A stretch of DNA of 15,172 nucleotides from positions 1-15,172 of the forward strand of contig JAUVKE010000026.1 in the NCBI GenBank assembly GCA_030592105.1, read 5' to 3'. The notes under the pieces are model-generated. The model saw only the letters and a list, made by a program, of their open reading frames with translations, did no database searches and was not told the origin of the DNA. Source of the DNA: Desulfobacteraceae bacterium (GTDB lineage Bacteria; Desulfobacterota; Desulfobacteria; Desulfobacterales; BuS5). The position numbers were made by a program, and so were the translations under genes. Below are positions 1 through 5,848 of the stretch, one piece after another (the stretch's first letter is position 1; each line of letters begins with the position of its first letter).

Positions 1-10
1 GTTATATGGT

Positions 11-127
11 ATCAGTTGTCAGTAAAAGCATATCGATATTAATTTATCTTCCTTACTTCCAAATCCTCAAATTTTAAAATAACCTCCAGTGTTGACAACT
101 GATAACTGACAACTGCGGCTTTGCCGC
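11..127. repeat. short inverted and direct repeats at the window edge
   Basis: The word ATCAGTTGTCAGT (11-23) reappears inverted as GACAACTGAT (94-103) and ACTGACAACTG (105-115). A small hairpin, GCGGC-TTT-GCCGC, follows at 115-127. There is no convincing ORF in 1-145. The 11-23 word also resembles the core of the dispersed repeats at 2340-2389 and 6794-6843 (ATCAG, two variable bases, GTCAGT), so this may be a diverged relative. The function is unknown, and the unit may extend left of the window. Confidence 0.45.
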
Positions 128-145
128 TTTAATATAAGATCATTC

Positions 146-751
146 CTATTCCATAGCTTTTAGCTTTTTATAGTTAATCGCCTTGGCATATCCTTTTAAA
201 GCTTCCTTTGTTACGTCCTCTCCTTCAATGAGCACAAGAAAACGATTTGCAACGACTATTGTAATCTCCCCCTGTTTATTGTCAGGGTTAAACTTGACAA
301 TGGCTTTCTGACGCCCGATTCTTTCAAGCTTTCCTCCGTCGGATGTGGCAAACATGGGATTGGTAAACATCATCATCATTCCCTGCATAAGTGGAGAATC
401 AGTAATGATTTTGACAGTAATGGAGCTGGAGCCTTTACTGTATTCGCGTTGAGCAGTTACACCACCGCCAAACATGGCAGCACCTGCTGCCTGGGATGTG
501 CTTTTTTGTCCGGTCCATCCCTTTAAAGGTTTCGGAAGAAAAGATTCCAGCCCTTTCCCTTTTTTTTGTTGAATTAATTGTGACGCGTAATTAAGGCTTT
601 CCACTGCATCTTTATAGTCACCATCCCCATAATACTGTAACGCTTCTTTAATGGAATCTTCAATATCGTCAGCATATCCTGAAACAGAAAAGGCTATTAA
701 TATAAAAAATATCACAACTACCTTTAATCCATTAATACGTAAATTCAACAT
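146..751 (-). CDS. exported protein of unknown function
   Basis: This is a 201-residue protein of no named function that I can assign. The ATG at 751 is preferred over an upstream alternative start (790) because AAGGAG lies 7 bases before it and the protein then begins with a clean signal peptide: charged MLNLRINGLK, a hydrophobic stretch at about residues 11-22, and a likely cleavage after SGYA near residue 27. The mature part starts with a short acidic helical segment (about 29-62, IKEALQYYGDGDYKDAVESL) that resembles a single TPR-like helical pair. A conserved-looking region follows, with LPKPLKGW (72-79), AAMFGGG (91-97), and a methionine-rich stretch near 119-134 (SPLMQGMMMMFTNPMF). It is probably periplasmic. 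It is the last gene of the pyrF-led minus-strand cluster, 28 bases after the SDR-like gene. A related hypothetical family seems to exist in other Proteobacteria, but this rests on recall only. Confidence 0.85.
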   Translation of the reverse strand: MLNLRINGLKVVVIFFILIAFSVSGYADDIEDSIKEALQYYGDGDYKDAVESLNYASQLIQQKKGKGLESFLPKPLKGWTGQKSTSQAAGAAMFGGGVTAQREYSKGSSSITVKIITDSPLMQGMMMMFTNPMFATSDGGKLERIGRQKAIVKFNPDNKQGEITIVVANRFLVLIEGEDVTKEALKGYAKAINYKKLKAME

Positions 752-779
752 GTATTTCTCCTTGTTAATGCGTAAAAAT

Positions 780-1595
780 TCATAGCACACCTTTTGGAAT
801 TGTATCTATTTTTTCACCACCTAAAACGTATCCGCCATCCAGCCGAAGAATACTCCCTGTCATAAACGGAGCATCCTTTATTATAAAAAGAGCTGCTTTA
901 ACAGCATCTTCAATCATTCCTTTTCGTTTCAGCAGGGTATGGTCTATAATAGATTTTTTTCGGTTATCATCTAAAAGGTTCCAGCCTCGGGTCTTGTCTG
1001 CGTGGCGGGTTTCGAAAAAACCGAGCATGATTTCGTTTACACGAACATGGGGAGCACCCATGCGGGCCCATGTTTCCGTAAAAAGAGAGACTCCGCGGTT
1101 TGCAGCACTATAACATTCATTAAAAATATGGCTGGCAGGTCCTGATCTTCCAACAATTCCTGCTATGGAAGAAAAATTTATTACAACGCCGCTGTCTGAC
1201 AGGAGAAGATGGGGGAGTGCAGCTTCAAAAATCCATCTTTTTGCCCGGAGGGTTGTTCCCATTTCAAGATCCCATTGCTCCTGGGTATATTCACCATGCA
1301 CAATGGGCCAGCCTCCCCGTTCTATATTGTTAATGAGGATATCTATACCACCGAAACGATCAGTAGTTTTTTTTATTAAATCGCTGATTTTATCTGTTTG
1401 GAGAAGGTCTGTTTTAACAATAAGATGATCCTGGCCGGTTTTTGCAAAATCTTCTTTAAGACTTTTCAGTTCTTCTTCCCAGTCAAAATAGTTTAAAACA
1501 ACATTTACCCCTTCATTTGCAAGGGCAAGCCCTATCCCCTTCCCTATTCCTTTAATGGCTCCTAATACCAGCGCTGTTTTATTTTTCAAATTCAT
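780..1595 (-). CDS. SDR-family protein with altered catalytic residues
   Basis: This is a 271-residue Rossmann-fold short-chain dehydrogenase/reductase-like protein. The nucleotide-binding motif GAIKGIG (12-18) and the C-terminal signature FMTGSILRLDGG are intact. The active site is not standard. The Tyr is present in ECYSAANRG (Tyr162), but the lysine expected four residues later is Asn166. The usual NNAG reads NNIE (89-92). The catalytic Asn position, near TTLRA (114-118), appears replaced. The Ser-to-Tyr spacing (Ser143 to Tyr162) is about six residues longer than usual. It may be a divergent enzyme or a cofactor-binding non-enzyme. The ATG at 1595 is chosen because the Rossmann strand starts right after it; a TTG at 1637 is an in-frame alternative and neither has a good Shine-Dalgarno site. 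The start overlaps the end of the upstream gene by 17 bases, suggesting translational coupling. Confidence 0.85.
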   Translation of the reverse strand: MNLKNKTALVLGAIKGIGKGIGLALANEGVNVVLNYFDWEEELKSLKEDFAKTGQDHLIVKTDLLQTDKISDLIKKTTDRFGGIDILINNIERGGWPIVHGEYTQEQWDLEMGTTLRAKRWIFEAALPHLLLSDSGVVINFSSIAGIVGRSGPASHIFNECYSAANRGVSLFTETWARMGAPHVRVNEIMLGFFETRHADKTRGWNLLDDNRKKSIIDHTLLKRKGMIEDAVKAALFIIKDAPFMTGSILRLDGGYVLGGEKIDTIPKGVL

Positions 1596-2322
1596 TTTTT
1601 TGATTAAATAATATTTGTTTAAGCCATTTAAAACCAAACTTTAATAATTCAGTATCATCATCCCTGATAATTTCCAGGGTGTCAGGGTCAAGATTAAAGT
1701 TTTTCAATAGGTCCTGCTCGAATATCTGTTTTCTAAAATTATCAAGATTATAGCATGCAAGGGAAAATGCCATTTTTGACTTTATATCGAGCATCCCAGG
1801 GAGTAAACGATTTTTCAGACTTATTATTTCCAAAAGCATATCATTTATTTGATTATAAACTTCAAGATCCTGATCAATTAACCATTCCTTAATCGTCCAT
1901 ATTTTTTCCTGGTCACCTCCGGTACAATGGGATTCATTAAAAAGTGCATAATGGACTGTAACGTCACCGGTATCCCGTGATCTTGAAACCCCCCTTGCCA
2001 GGGGATACATTCTGCATGATGTGGGTCGGGCTTTATAAATTCCGCAACCAGCAGAAGTTAAAAAAGGACATTTAAGCTGATTATTCATATCAACCTTGAA
2101 AGTAACAACGGGAAGTCCTGATTCCGGCCCAAAATGTTCTGTGGTATATTTTTTTAAAAATATGTCAGATGAAATCTGGAGATGATTTTTTATACATAAA
2201 ATATCATATGGGGTCAGGTACTGGTTAAGAGCCATGCAGCATTTATTAAAACATGGCAGGTCCTTTGAACATGAAAAAGAGAATGTGTCTTTTAAAGAAA
2301 GATGTCTTATATTTTCGTCCAT
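1579..2322 (-). CDS. YkgJ-type cysteine-cluster (putative metal-binding) protein
   Basis: This 247-residue protein carries the cysteine pattern of the YkgJ / CxxCxxCC family, thought to chelate zinc or an iron-sulfur cluster. Cys18, Cys24, Cys28 and Cys29 lie in FSCSKDLPCFNKCC. Cys85 is in LKCPF, Cys93 in AGCGIY, Cys103 in TSCRMYP and Cys133 in SHCTGG. The order FxC...C...CC, then CPFL...CxIYxxRPxxCRxYP, is diagnostic. The C-terminal about 110 residues are helical and carry no motif I recognise. The ATG at 2322 is preceded by AAAGG. The gene lies 80 bases after pyrF, with a 50-bp dispersed repeat in that gap, and overlaps the SDR-like gene by 17 bases. The family has no settled biochemical role; the call is firm as a family assignment only. 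Confidence 0.88.
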   Translation of the reverse strand: MDENIRHLSLKDTFSFSCSKDLPCFNKCCMALNQYLTPYDILCIKNHLQISSDIFLKKYTTEHFGPESGLPVVTFKVDMNNQLKCPFLTSAGCGIYKARPTSCRMYPLARGVSRSRDTGDVTVHYALFNESHCTGGDQEKIWTIKEWLIDQDLEVYNQINDMLLEIISLKNRLLPGMLDIKSKMAFSLACYNLDNFRKQIFEQDLLKNFNLDPDTLEIIRDDDTELLKFGFKWLKQILFNQKNEFEK

Positions 2323-2339
2323 GAAATATTGCCTTTAAT

Positions 2340-2389
2340 GGGGTTGGCTCTAACTTTGGCCATCAGATGTCAGTCTGTTGCTGAGATTA
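2340..2389. repeat. 50-bp dispersed repeat, copy 1
   Basis: This stretch matches 6794-6843 at 43 of 50 positions without gaps, in the same orientation. Shared blocks include TAACTTTGGC and GTCAGTCT. It ends 17 bases before the start codon of the minus-strand cysteine-cluster gene; copy 2 lies 24 bases before cysK. On the minus strand it would therefore be transcribed as a leader or intercistronic RNA. Confidence 0.7.
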
Positions 2390-2402
2390 ATGAGTTTTGA
2401 TT

Positions 2403-3122
2403 TCAGCGTGGGGAATTTGCAAGCCCTGCTTCAATCTCTTTTTGAATGGTTTTAATTGTTAATATGGGATCAGAAGAAGTGCTGATGGGTCTGCCTATAA
2501 CAACATGGTCAGCCCCATCGATAATAGCTTTTTCTGCTGTGGCTATACGTTTTTGATCATCTGTTTCCATATCCCTGTTTAATCCAGGACGAATCCCAGG
2601 TGTAACTATGAGAAATTTAGAGTCAAGCTCATTTCGCAGGGGGAAAGCCTCCAGGGGAGAAGCTACAACACCATCACATCCAAGTTTAAATGCTTTGCGG
2701 GAACGTATCAGCACCAGATCCTGCACTGACCCTGTAAATCCCATTTCCACCATGTCGGATTCATCAAAAGATGTTAAAACAGTAACAGCAAGTAACTTAA
2801 GGTCACCCTTTTCGGCAACCGCAGCTTTTATAATTGGATCATTCCCATGGATAGTTGCAAAGGTTACTCCCTTTTCCTTTAATTGCTCCACGGCAAGCCG
2901 TACAGTTTCCGGGATATCAAAAAATTTAAGATCAACCATGACCTTATTCCCACGATCGACTATATGGTGGATTACCGGCCACCATCCAGCAAGAAAAAGC
3001 TGTAAACCTACTTTAAAAAATTTAATGTGATCATCTACTTTTTCGACCCATTTTTTTGCCTGGAGGGGATCAGAAAAATCAAGAGCAAATATTATTCGTT
3101 CATTTAATGGTATATTTTTCAA
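2403..3122 (-). CDS. pyrF: orotidine 5'-phosphate decarboxylase
   Basis: PyrF decarboxylates orotidine 5'-monophosphate to UMP, the last step of de novo pyrimidine synthesis, in the cytoplasm. The 239-residue length is right for the bacterial TIM-barrel enzyme. Visible motifs are IFALDF (11-16), the catalytic Asp-Lys-x-x-Asp in VDLKFFDIPETV (Asp64, Lys66, Asp69), the phosphate-loop region VTPGIRPG (173-180), and HVVIGRPI (206-213). The start is TTG at 3122; no in-frame ATG lies near it, and the protein begins directly with the expected N-terminal strand. TTAGG sits upstream as a weak ribosome binding site. It is the first gene of the minus-strand cluster ending at 146. The downstream genes have no obvious pyrimidine role. 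Confidence 0.96.
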   Translation of the reverse strand: MKNIPLNERIIFALDFSDPLQAKKWVEKVDDHIKFFKVGLQLFLAGWWPVIHHIVDRGNKVMVDLKFFDIPETVRLAVEQLKEKGVTFATIHGNDPIIKAAVAEKGDLKLLAVTVLTSFDESDMVEMGFTGSVQDLVLIRSRKAFKLGCDGVVASPLEAFPLRNELDSKFLIVTPGIRPGLNRDMETDDQKRIATAEKAIIDGADHVVIGRPISTSSDPILTIKTIQKEIEAGLANSPR

Positions 3123-3153
3123 AATAAAAAACCTAATCCTGTGATCTGGAGTG

Positions 3154-3182
3154 ATTATATGTAAAATTATTGTAACTATTCA
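3154..3182 (-). promoter_or_regulatory. candidate pyrF promoter
   Basis: On the minus strand a perfect TATAAT (3159-3154) lies about 30 bases before the pyrF TTG start. The -35 region at 17-base spacing reads TGAATA (3182-3177), only a weak match, and falls inside the 13-bp repeat word. The -10 is convincing by itself; the whole promoter is tentative. Confidence 0.35.
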
Positions 3183-3184
3183 GC
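3172..3184 (+). repeat. 13-bp repeated word, copy A
   Basis: GTAACTATTCAGC occurs here, at 10608-10620, and inverted at 11881-11893, each as an exact match. All three copies are intergenic. This copy overlaps the presumed -35 region of pyrF. Confidence 0.6.
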
Positions 3185-3237
3185 TGATATGTATAATAGG
3201 TAATTACCCGATTTTGAAAGCTGAACAAAATATCTTA

Positions 3238-3387
3238 GAGCCTGTTTGAAAATTCATGAATTCGCTGCAAAATAGTGAGAACGGTTCAAATTGTCGTAAA
3301 TTTTCGGCAAATAAGCTTGCTATTCACTCCAATTTGCCTTTGCTCTCACATTTTTTAACTTGGATTCCCTAATTTTTAAACAGGCTA
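3238..3387. repeat. MITE-like long imperfect hairpin element
   Basis: The ends are inverted copies of each other: AGCCTGTTTGAAAATT (3239-3254) against AATTTTTAAACAGGCT (3371-3386), with 15 of 16 matching. Complementarity continues inward, with TAGTGAGA facing TCTCACAT and CAAATTG facing CAATTTG. The roughly 150-base unit therefore folds almost end to end into one imperfect hairpin. TTAG flanks both sides (3235-3238 and 3388-3391), a possible short target duplication but offset by one base. There is no coding capacity. It differs in sequence from the two CAGTAGTGTCC elements. Confidence 0.6.
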
Positions 3388-3577
3388 TTAGTTAAAGAAA
3401 AGCATTCTGTTTTGTGAACATGCATGATTTTATACCATAGTCTTAATGGAAATTAAACTTAAACGTAACTTCAGTAAAAAAATTGTGAGTTGGGATCACA
3501 TCTATTCCTTCCCACTCCCAAGTCAACAAAAAGTACGAAGGTCATTATGATTTGAAATGTGGCGGGTATGATTTGGA

Positions 3578-3648
3578 TCTGATTGCCCAAAGGGGTCGAT
3601 GAAATTTACGGGTGGACCAGGGGGAAATATCTTCCATGGGCAATCTGA
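3578..3648. repeat. inverted repeat upstream of small membrane-protein gene
   Basis: TCTGATTGCCCA (3578-3589) and TGGGCAATCTGA (3637-3648) are complementary at 11 of 12 positions, separated by 47 bases. The pair lies 66 bases before the ATG at 3714. It could form a leader RNA stem or be a protein-binding pair. No function can be read from the sequence. Confidence 0.4.
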
Positions 3649-3713
3649 CATTTAGCCGGCGACAAGAGGAGAATAATTATTTCGTCAGAAATGAAAAACG
3701 GGAAAGCAGAGTA

Positions 3714-3998
3714 ATGGAAAAAACAAAGAATATGCCAATATGGGTTTATCTAGCATTTTCGAGTATTACAACGAGAAAAGGGGCTTTGTTGCTGATTTGG
3801 GTCTGCATAGTATTTTCCATTTATTGCATTCCTTGGTCCCTATTTTTCGAGAACCGGGATTGGCTCGCAACAATATTTCTAATCAAAGACTGGAGCTGGT
3901 TTGCGATGATGATTCCTATTATATTTTGGTATTGGATAAGTTTAAGGTGGATTGATAATAATTCTGAGTGGGCAGACGCTAAACAGAAAAAAGGGTAG
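3714..3998 (+). CDS. small two-helix membrane protein of unknown function
   Basis: I do not recognise a named family for this 94-residue protein. It has a short N-terminal segment (MPIWVYLAFSSITTRKG, 7-23), a first hydrophobic helix at about 24-44, a short loop with aromatic and acidic residues (SLFFENRDWLA), and a second helix at about 57-78 (DWSWFAMMIPIIFWYWISL). It ends in a charged tail ending KQKKG. It is strikingly rich in tryptophan (8 residues). The ATG at 3714 is chosen because the hydrophobic protein starts there; an in-frame ATG at 3612 would add a polar extension. The Shine-Dalgarno match is weak (GGAAAG). A weak TCCC/GGGA stem followed by TTTTT (3999-4017) comes right after the stop. 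The gene stands alone, upstream of the arsR-permease pair but separated from it by a transposon-like element. Confidence 0.7.
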   Translation: MEKTKNMPIWVYLAFSSITTRKGALLLIWVCIVFSIYCIPWSLFFENRDWLATIFLIKDWSWFAMMIPIIFWYWISLRWIDNNSEWADAKQKKG

Positions 3999-4045
3999 TC
4001 CCCCCCAAGGGATTTTTCATATTCTTCCTTGAACTTGAAAAAAAT

Positions 4046-4176
4046 CAGTAGTGTCCGGTTAGAATCTTGCGTGAGGTGAGTTTGATTGTTTTTGTAGCGT
4101 ATTTATTCGCATGCTACAAAAACAATTAACCTTCTAAATATTTTTTTTCCAGCAATTTTCTAATCGGACACTACTG
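4046..4176. mobile_element. 131-bp MITE with 19-bp terminal inverted repeats and 9-bp target duplication
   Basis: The left end CAGTAGTGTCCGGTTAGAA (4046-4064) matches the inverted right end (4158-4176) at 18 of 19 positions. The direct repeat GAAAAAAAT lies immediately outside both ends (4037-4045 and 4177-4185), identical over 9 bases, as expected of a target-site duplication. An internal perfect 14-bp stem, ATTGTTTTTGTAGC (4085-4098) with GCTACAAAAACAAT (4113-4126), adds a central hairpin. There is no ORF, so it would need a transposase in trans. The same ends and the same 9-bp duplication length occur at 11998-12060. The transposase family cannot be named from the ends alone. The right duplication touches the -35 of the arsR promoter. 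Confidence 0.85.
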
Positions 4177-4184
4177 GAAAAAAA

Positions 4185-4213
4185 TTGACTAATGCCATGA
4201 TGATGCATAATAT
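4185..4213 (+). promoter_or_regulatory. sigma70-type promoter of the arsR-permease operon
   Basis: TTGACT (4185-4190), a 17-base spacer and TAATAT (4208-4213) form a near-consensus promoter about 40 bases before the arsR start. Its first base is the last base of the MITE target duplication, so the insertion left the promoter core intact but replaced everything upstream of it. Confidence 0.7.
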
Positions 4214-4231
4214 ATGAGCATATGATAAAAT
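4212..4231 (+). promoter_or_regulatory. candidate ArsR-family operator
   Basis: ATATGAGCATATGATAAAAT is a 20-base imperfect palindrome: its ideal form would end TGCTCATAT and 17 of 20 bases fit. It contains the exact ATATG-AG-CATAT core (4212-4223). The ATATGA half-site resembles the 12-2-12 operators bound by SmtB/ArsR-type metal sensors. It overlaps the -10 and start-site region, a position where a bound repressor would block transcription of its own operon. The assignment is an inference from sequence and position. Confidence 0.5.
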
Positions 4232-4253
4232 GTTTAAACTACAGGTATGAGAA

Positions 4254-4616
4254 ATGGCTAAAAATCGATCTGAGCTATGTGATTGCAGAATAATTCATCA
4301 ATCCAGAGTTGAAAAAGCAAAAAAACACGCCATGGCGGCTGATACAGTGGAACAACTTGCTCAGTTGTTCAAAGCAATAGCGGACCCCGGCAGGATTAAA
4401 ATTCTTCTTGCCCTTGAGCGTGGTGAAATGTGCGTATGTGATCTGTCTGCATTTCTTGGGGTGAGCGAATCTGCTGTCAGTCATCAATTGCGTATATTGA
4501 GGCAGCTTCAGCTTGTGGTGAATCGCAGGGATGGTGCTGTACTCTATTACCGTATGAATAAAAAAATAGCGGTCCAATTATTAAATTTAGGGATAGAATA
4601 CCTTAAGGAACAATAA
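4254..4616 (+). CDS. ArsR/SmtB-family metal-responsive repressor (CadC-like)
   Basis: This 120-residue winged-helix repressor normally binds operator DNA without metal and releases it on metal binding. The DNA-recognition helix reads SESAVSHQLRILRQ (71-84), preceded by KAIADPGRIKIL (40-51) and followed by the wing RRDGAVLYYRM. A likely metal site is visible: Cys60 and Cys62 in EMCVCDL match the alpha3 cysteine pair of CadC/ArsR, and Cys9 and Cys11 in the N-terminal ELCDC resemble the extra ligands of the CadC alpha3N site for Cd, Pb or Zn. The His/Asp-rich alpha5 site of SmtB is not seen. The ATG at 4254 follows CAGG; the stop is four bases before the permease ATG. It has its own promoter and a palindrome over the start region, suggesting autoregulation. 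Confidence 0.93.
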   Translation: MAKNRSELCDCRIIHQSRVEKAKKHAMAADTVEQLAQLFKAIADPGRIKILLALERGEMCVCDLSAFLGVSESAVSHQLRILRQLQLVVNRRDGAVLYYRMNKKIAVQLLNLGIEYLKEQ

Positions 4617-4620
4617 AGTT

Positions 4621-5805
4621 ATGAATGAACCATCATTTGTTATTAGTGCATTAATTGCTTCATGGGAGATGTTACTCAATGCATCTGTTTATATCCTTTT
4701 CGGAATTGCCGTGGGGGGTATGTTTAAAATGTTTTTATCAACTGAGTTTGTTGCCCGGCATCTTGGAAAAGGCCGATTCAGCTCAGTATTCAAGGCAGCG
4801 TTGCTCGGCATCCCCATTCCATTATGCTCATGCAGTGTGCTGCCGGCGGCTGCTTCCCTGAAAAAACATGGGGCTAATAATGGCGCAACCACTGCTTTTC
4901 TTATTTCAACACCTGAATCCGGCGTTGATTCAATCTCTATAACCTATGCTCTCCTTGATCCGATTTTAACTGTAGCTCGACCCCTTGTAGCTTTTATAAC
5001 CGCTTTTACTGCGGGTTTTGCTGAGAATTTATTCCATCCCCCTCCACAACAATCTGTTACAAATAATAAAACATCCTCCCAGGGAGATACTTGTGCTGGT
5101 GACCCATCCTGTTGTCAGGAAGAAGGCCACCCCCATTACTCTTTTACAGAAAAGATAAAAGTCGGTATCGGTTATGCGGTGGGTGAACTATGGAGTGATT
5201 TGGCAGGATGGTTTTTTACCGGTATCATACTTGCCGGAGTTATAACGGCTCTGTTACCTGCGGAACTGATTGAATCCTCTCTGGGCGGAGGTTTAAACTC
5301 CATGCTGCTTATGCTGGTAATTGCTGTACCGCTGTATATTTGTGCAACTGCTTCCACCCCCATAGCCGCCGCATTTATTCTCAAAGGAGTAAGCCCGGGA
5401 ACCGTCCTGATTTTTTTGCTGGTGGGTCCGGCCACCAATGTTACATCATTGTCTGTGCTGTTGGGTATGCTCGGAAAACGGGCTACATCACTATACCTTG
5501 CTTCCATTGTAGTGGTGAGCCTTTTGTGCGGGTTGCTGCTCGATTTAGTCTATATGAAGATGGGGATTTCAGCAGCGGCAATAGTGGGTCAGGGATCTGA
5601 AATGATACCAATTCCCATTCAATTTGGGGCAGTAGTATTTTTGACGGCAATTTCAATAAAACCGCTGGCACGCTCACTTAGATCAAATCTGTTGAAAATT
5701 ATTGGAAAAAAAGAGCCCGACAGCTGCGGGTGTTCGTCAGGGTGCTGCACCACTCCGGAAATAAAGCCCTTTAAAACTTTTCATAATTACAAAAAGGATG
5801 ATTAG
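4621..5805 (+). CDS. ArsP/DUF318-type permease, SO_0444-like Cu/Zn efflux transporter
   Basis: This 394-residue polytopic inner-membrane permease probably exports a metal or metalloid. It has two related halves. The first carries GIPIPLCSCSVLPAAASL (63-80), the hallmark cysteine motif of the family. The second carries the counterpart VPLYICATASTPIAAAF (236-252) followed by GPATNVTSLS (269-278). A hydrophilic loop between the halves is rich in metal ligands (Cys158, Cys164, Cys165, His170, His172). The C-terminal tail contains SCGCSSGCC (368-376). These clusters favour soft-metal transport, as in the SO_0444 group, over the organoarsenical permease ArsP; the substrate is not proven. The start is four bases after arsR with AAGGAA upstream, so the two are co-transcribed and the neighbouring sensor presumably responds to the same metal. 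Confidence 0.9.
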   Translation: MNEPSFVISALIASWEMLLNASVYILFGIAVGGMFKMFLSTEFVARHLGKGRFSSVFKAALLGIPIPLCSCSVLPAAASLKKHGANNGATTAFLISTPESGVDSISITYALLDPILTVARPLVAFITAFTAGFAENLFHPPPQQSVTNNKTSSQGDTCAGDPSCCQEEGHPHYSFTEKIKVGIGYAVGELWSDLAGWFFTGIILAGVITALLPAELIESSLGGGLNSMLLMLVIAVPLYICATASTPIAAAFILKGVSPGTVLIFLLVGPATNVTSLSVLLGMLGKRATSLYLASIVVVSLLCGLLLDLVYMKMGISAAAIVGQGSEMIPIPIQFGAVVFLTAISIKPLARSLRSNLLKIIGKKEPDSCGCSSGCCTTPEIKPFKTFHNYKKDD

Positions 5806-5848
5806 TTGATATAGATTGTTGAATAATAACCCTTTTATAAGAGCCCGG

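Larger units (their letters stand above)
3123..3713. other. gene-free stretch between pyrF and a small membrane protein
   Basis: No convincing coding region was found in this roughly 590-base interval. It contains a candidate pyrF promoter, one copy of the 13-bp word GTAACTATTCAGC, a MITE-like imperfect hairpin element (3238-3387), and an inverted repeat (3578-3648) before the small membrane-protein gene. An open frame runs upstream of 3714 from 3612, but its extra 34 residues are polar and unlike the rest of the protein. Confidence 0.6.

Noticed and set aside
115..127. GCGGC-TTT-GCCGC hairpin as terminator of the minus-strand operon
   Set aside because: On the minus strand no T-run follows it; in the plus direction only three T follow a five-pair stem, so it was kept as part of the edge repeats.
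1165..1428. Plus-strand open frame of 87 codons inside the SDR-like gene
   Set aside because: It is antisense to a well-supported gene, has no ribosome binding site and no recognisable motif.
3612..3713. N-terminal extension of the small membrane protein from the ATG at 3612
   Set aside because: The extra 34 residues are polar and unlike a leader; the hydrophobic protein starts naturally at 3714, although the ribosome binding site there is weak.
3238..4176. CRISPR array or compound transposon between the hairpin element and the first MITE
   Set aside because: There are no regularly spaced direct repeats, and the two elements have unrelated ends and no transposase between them.
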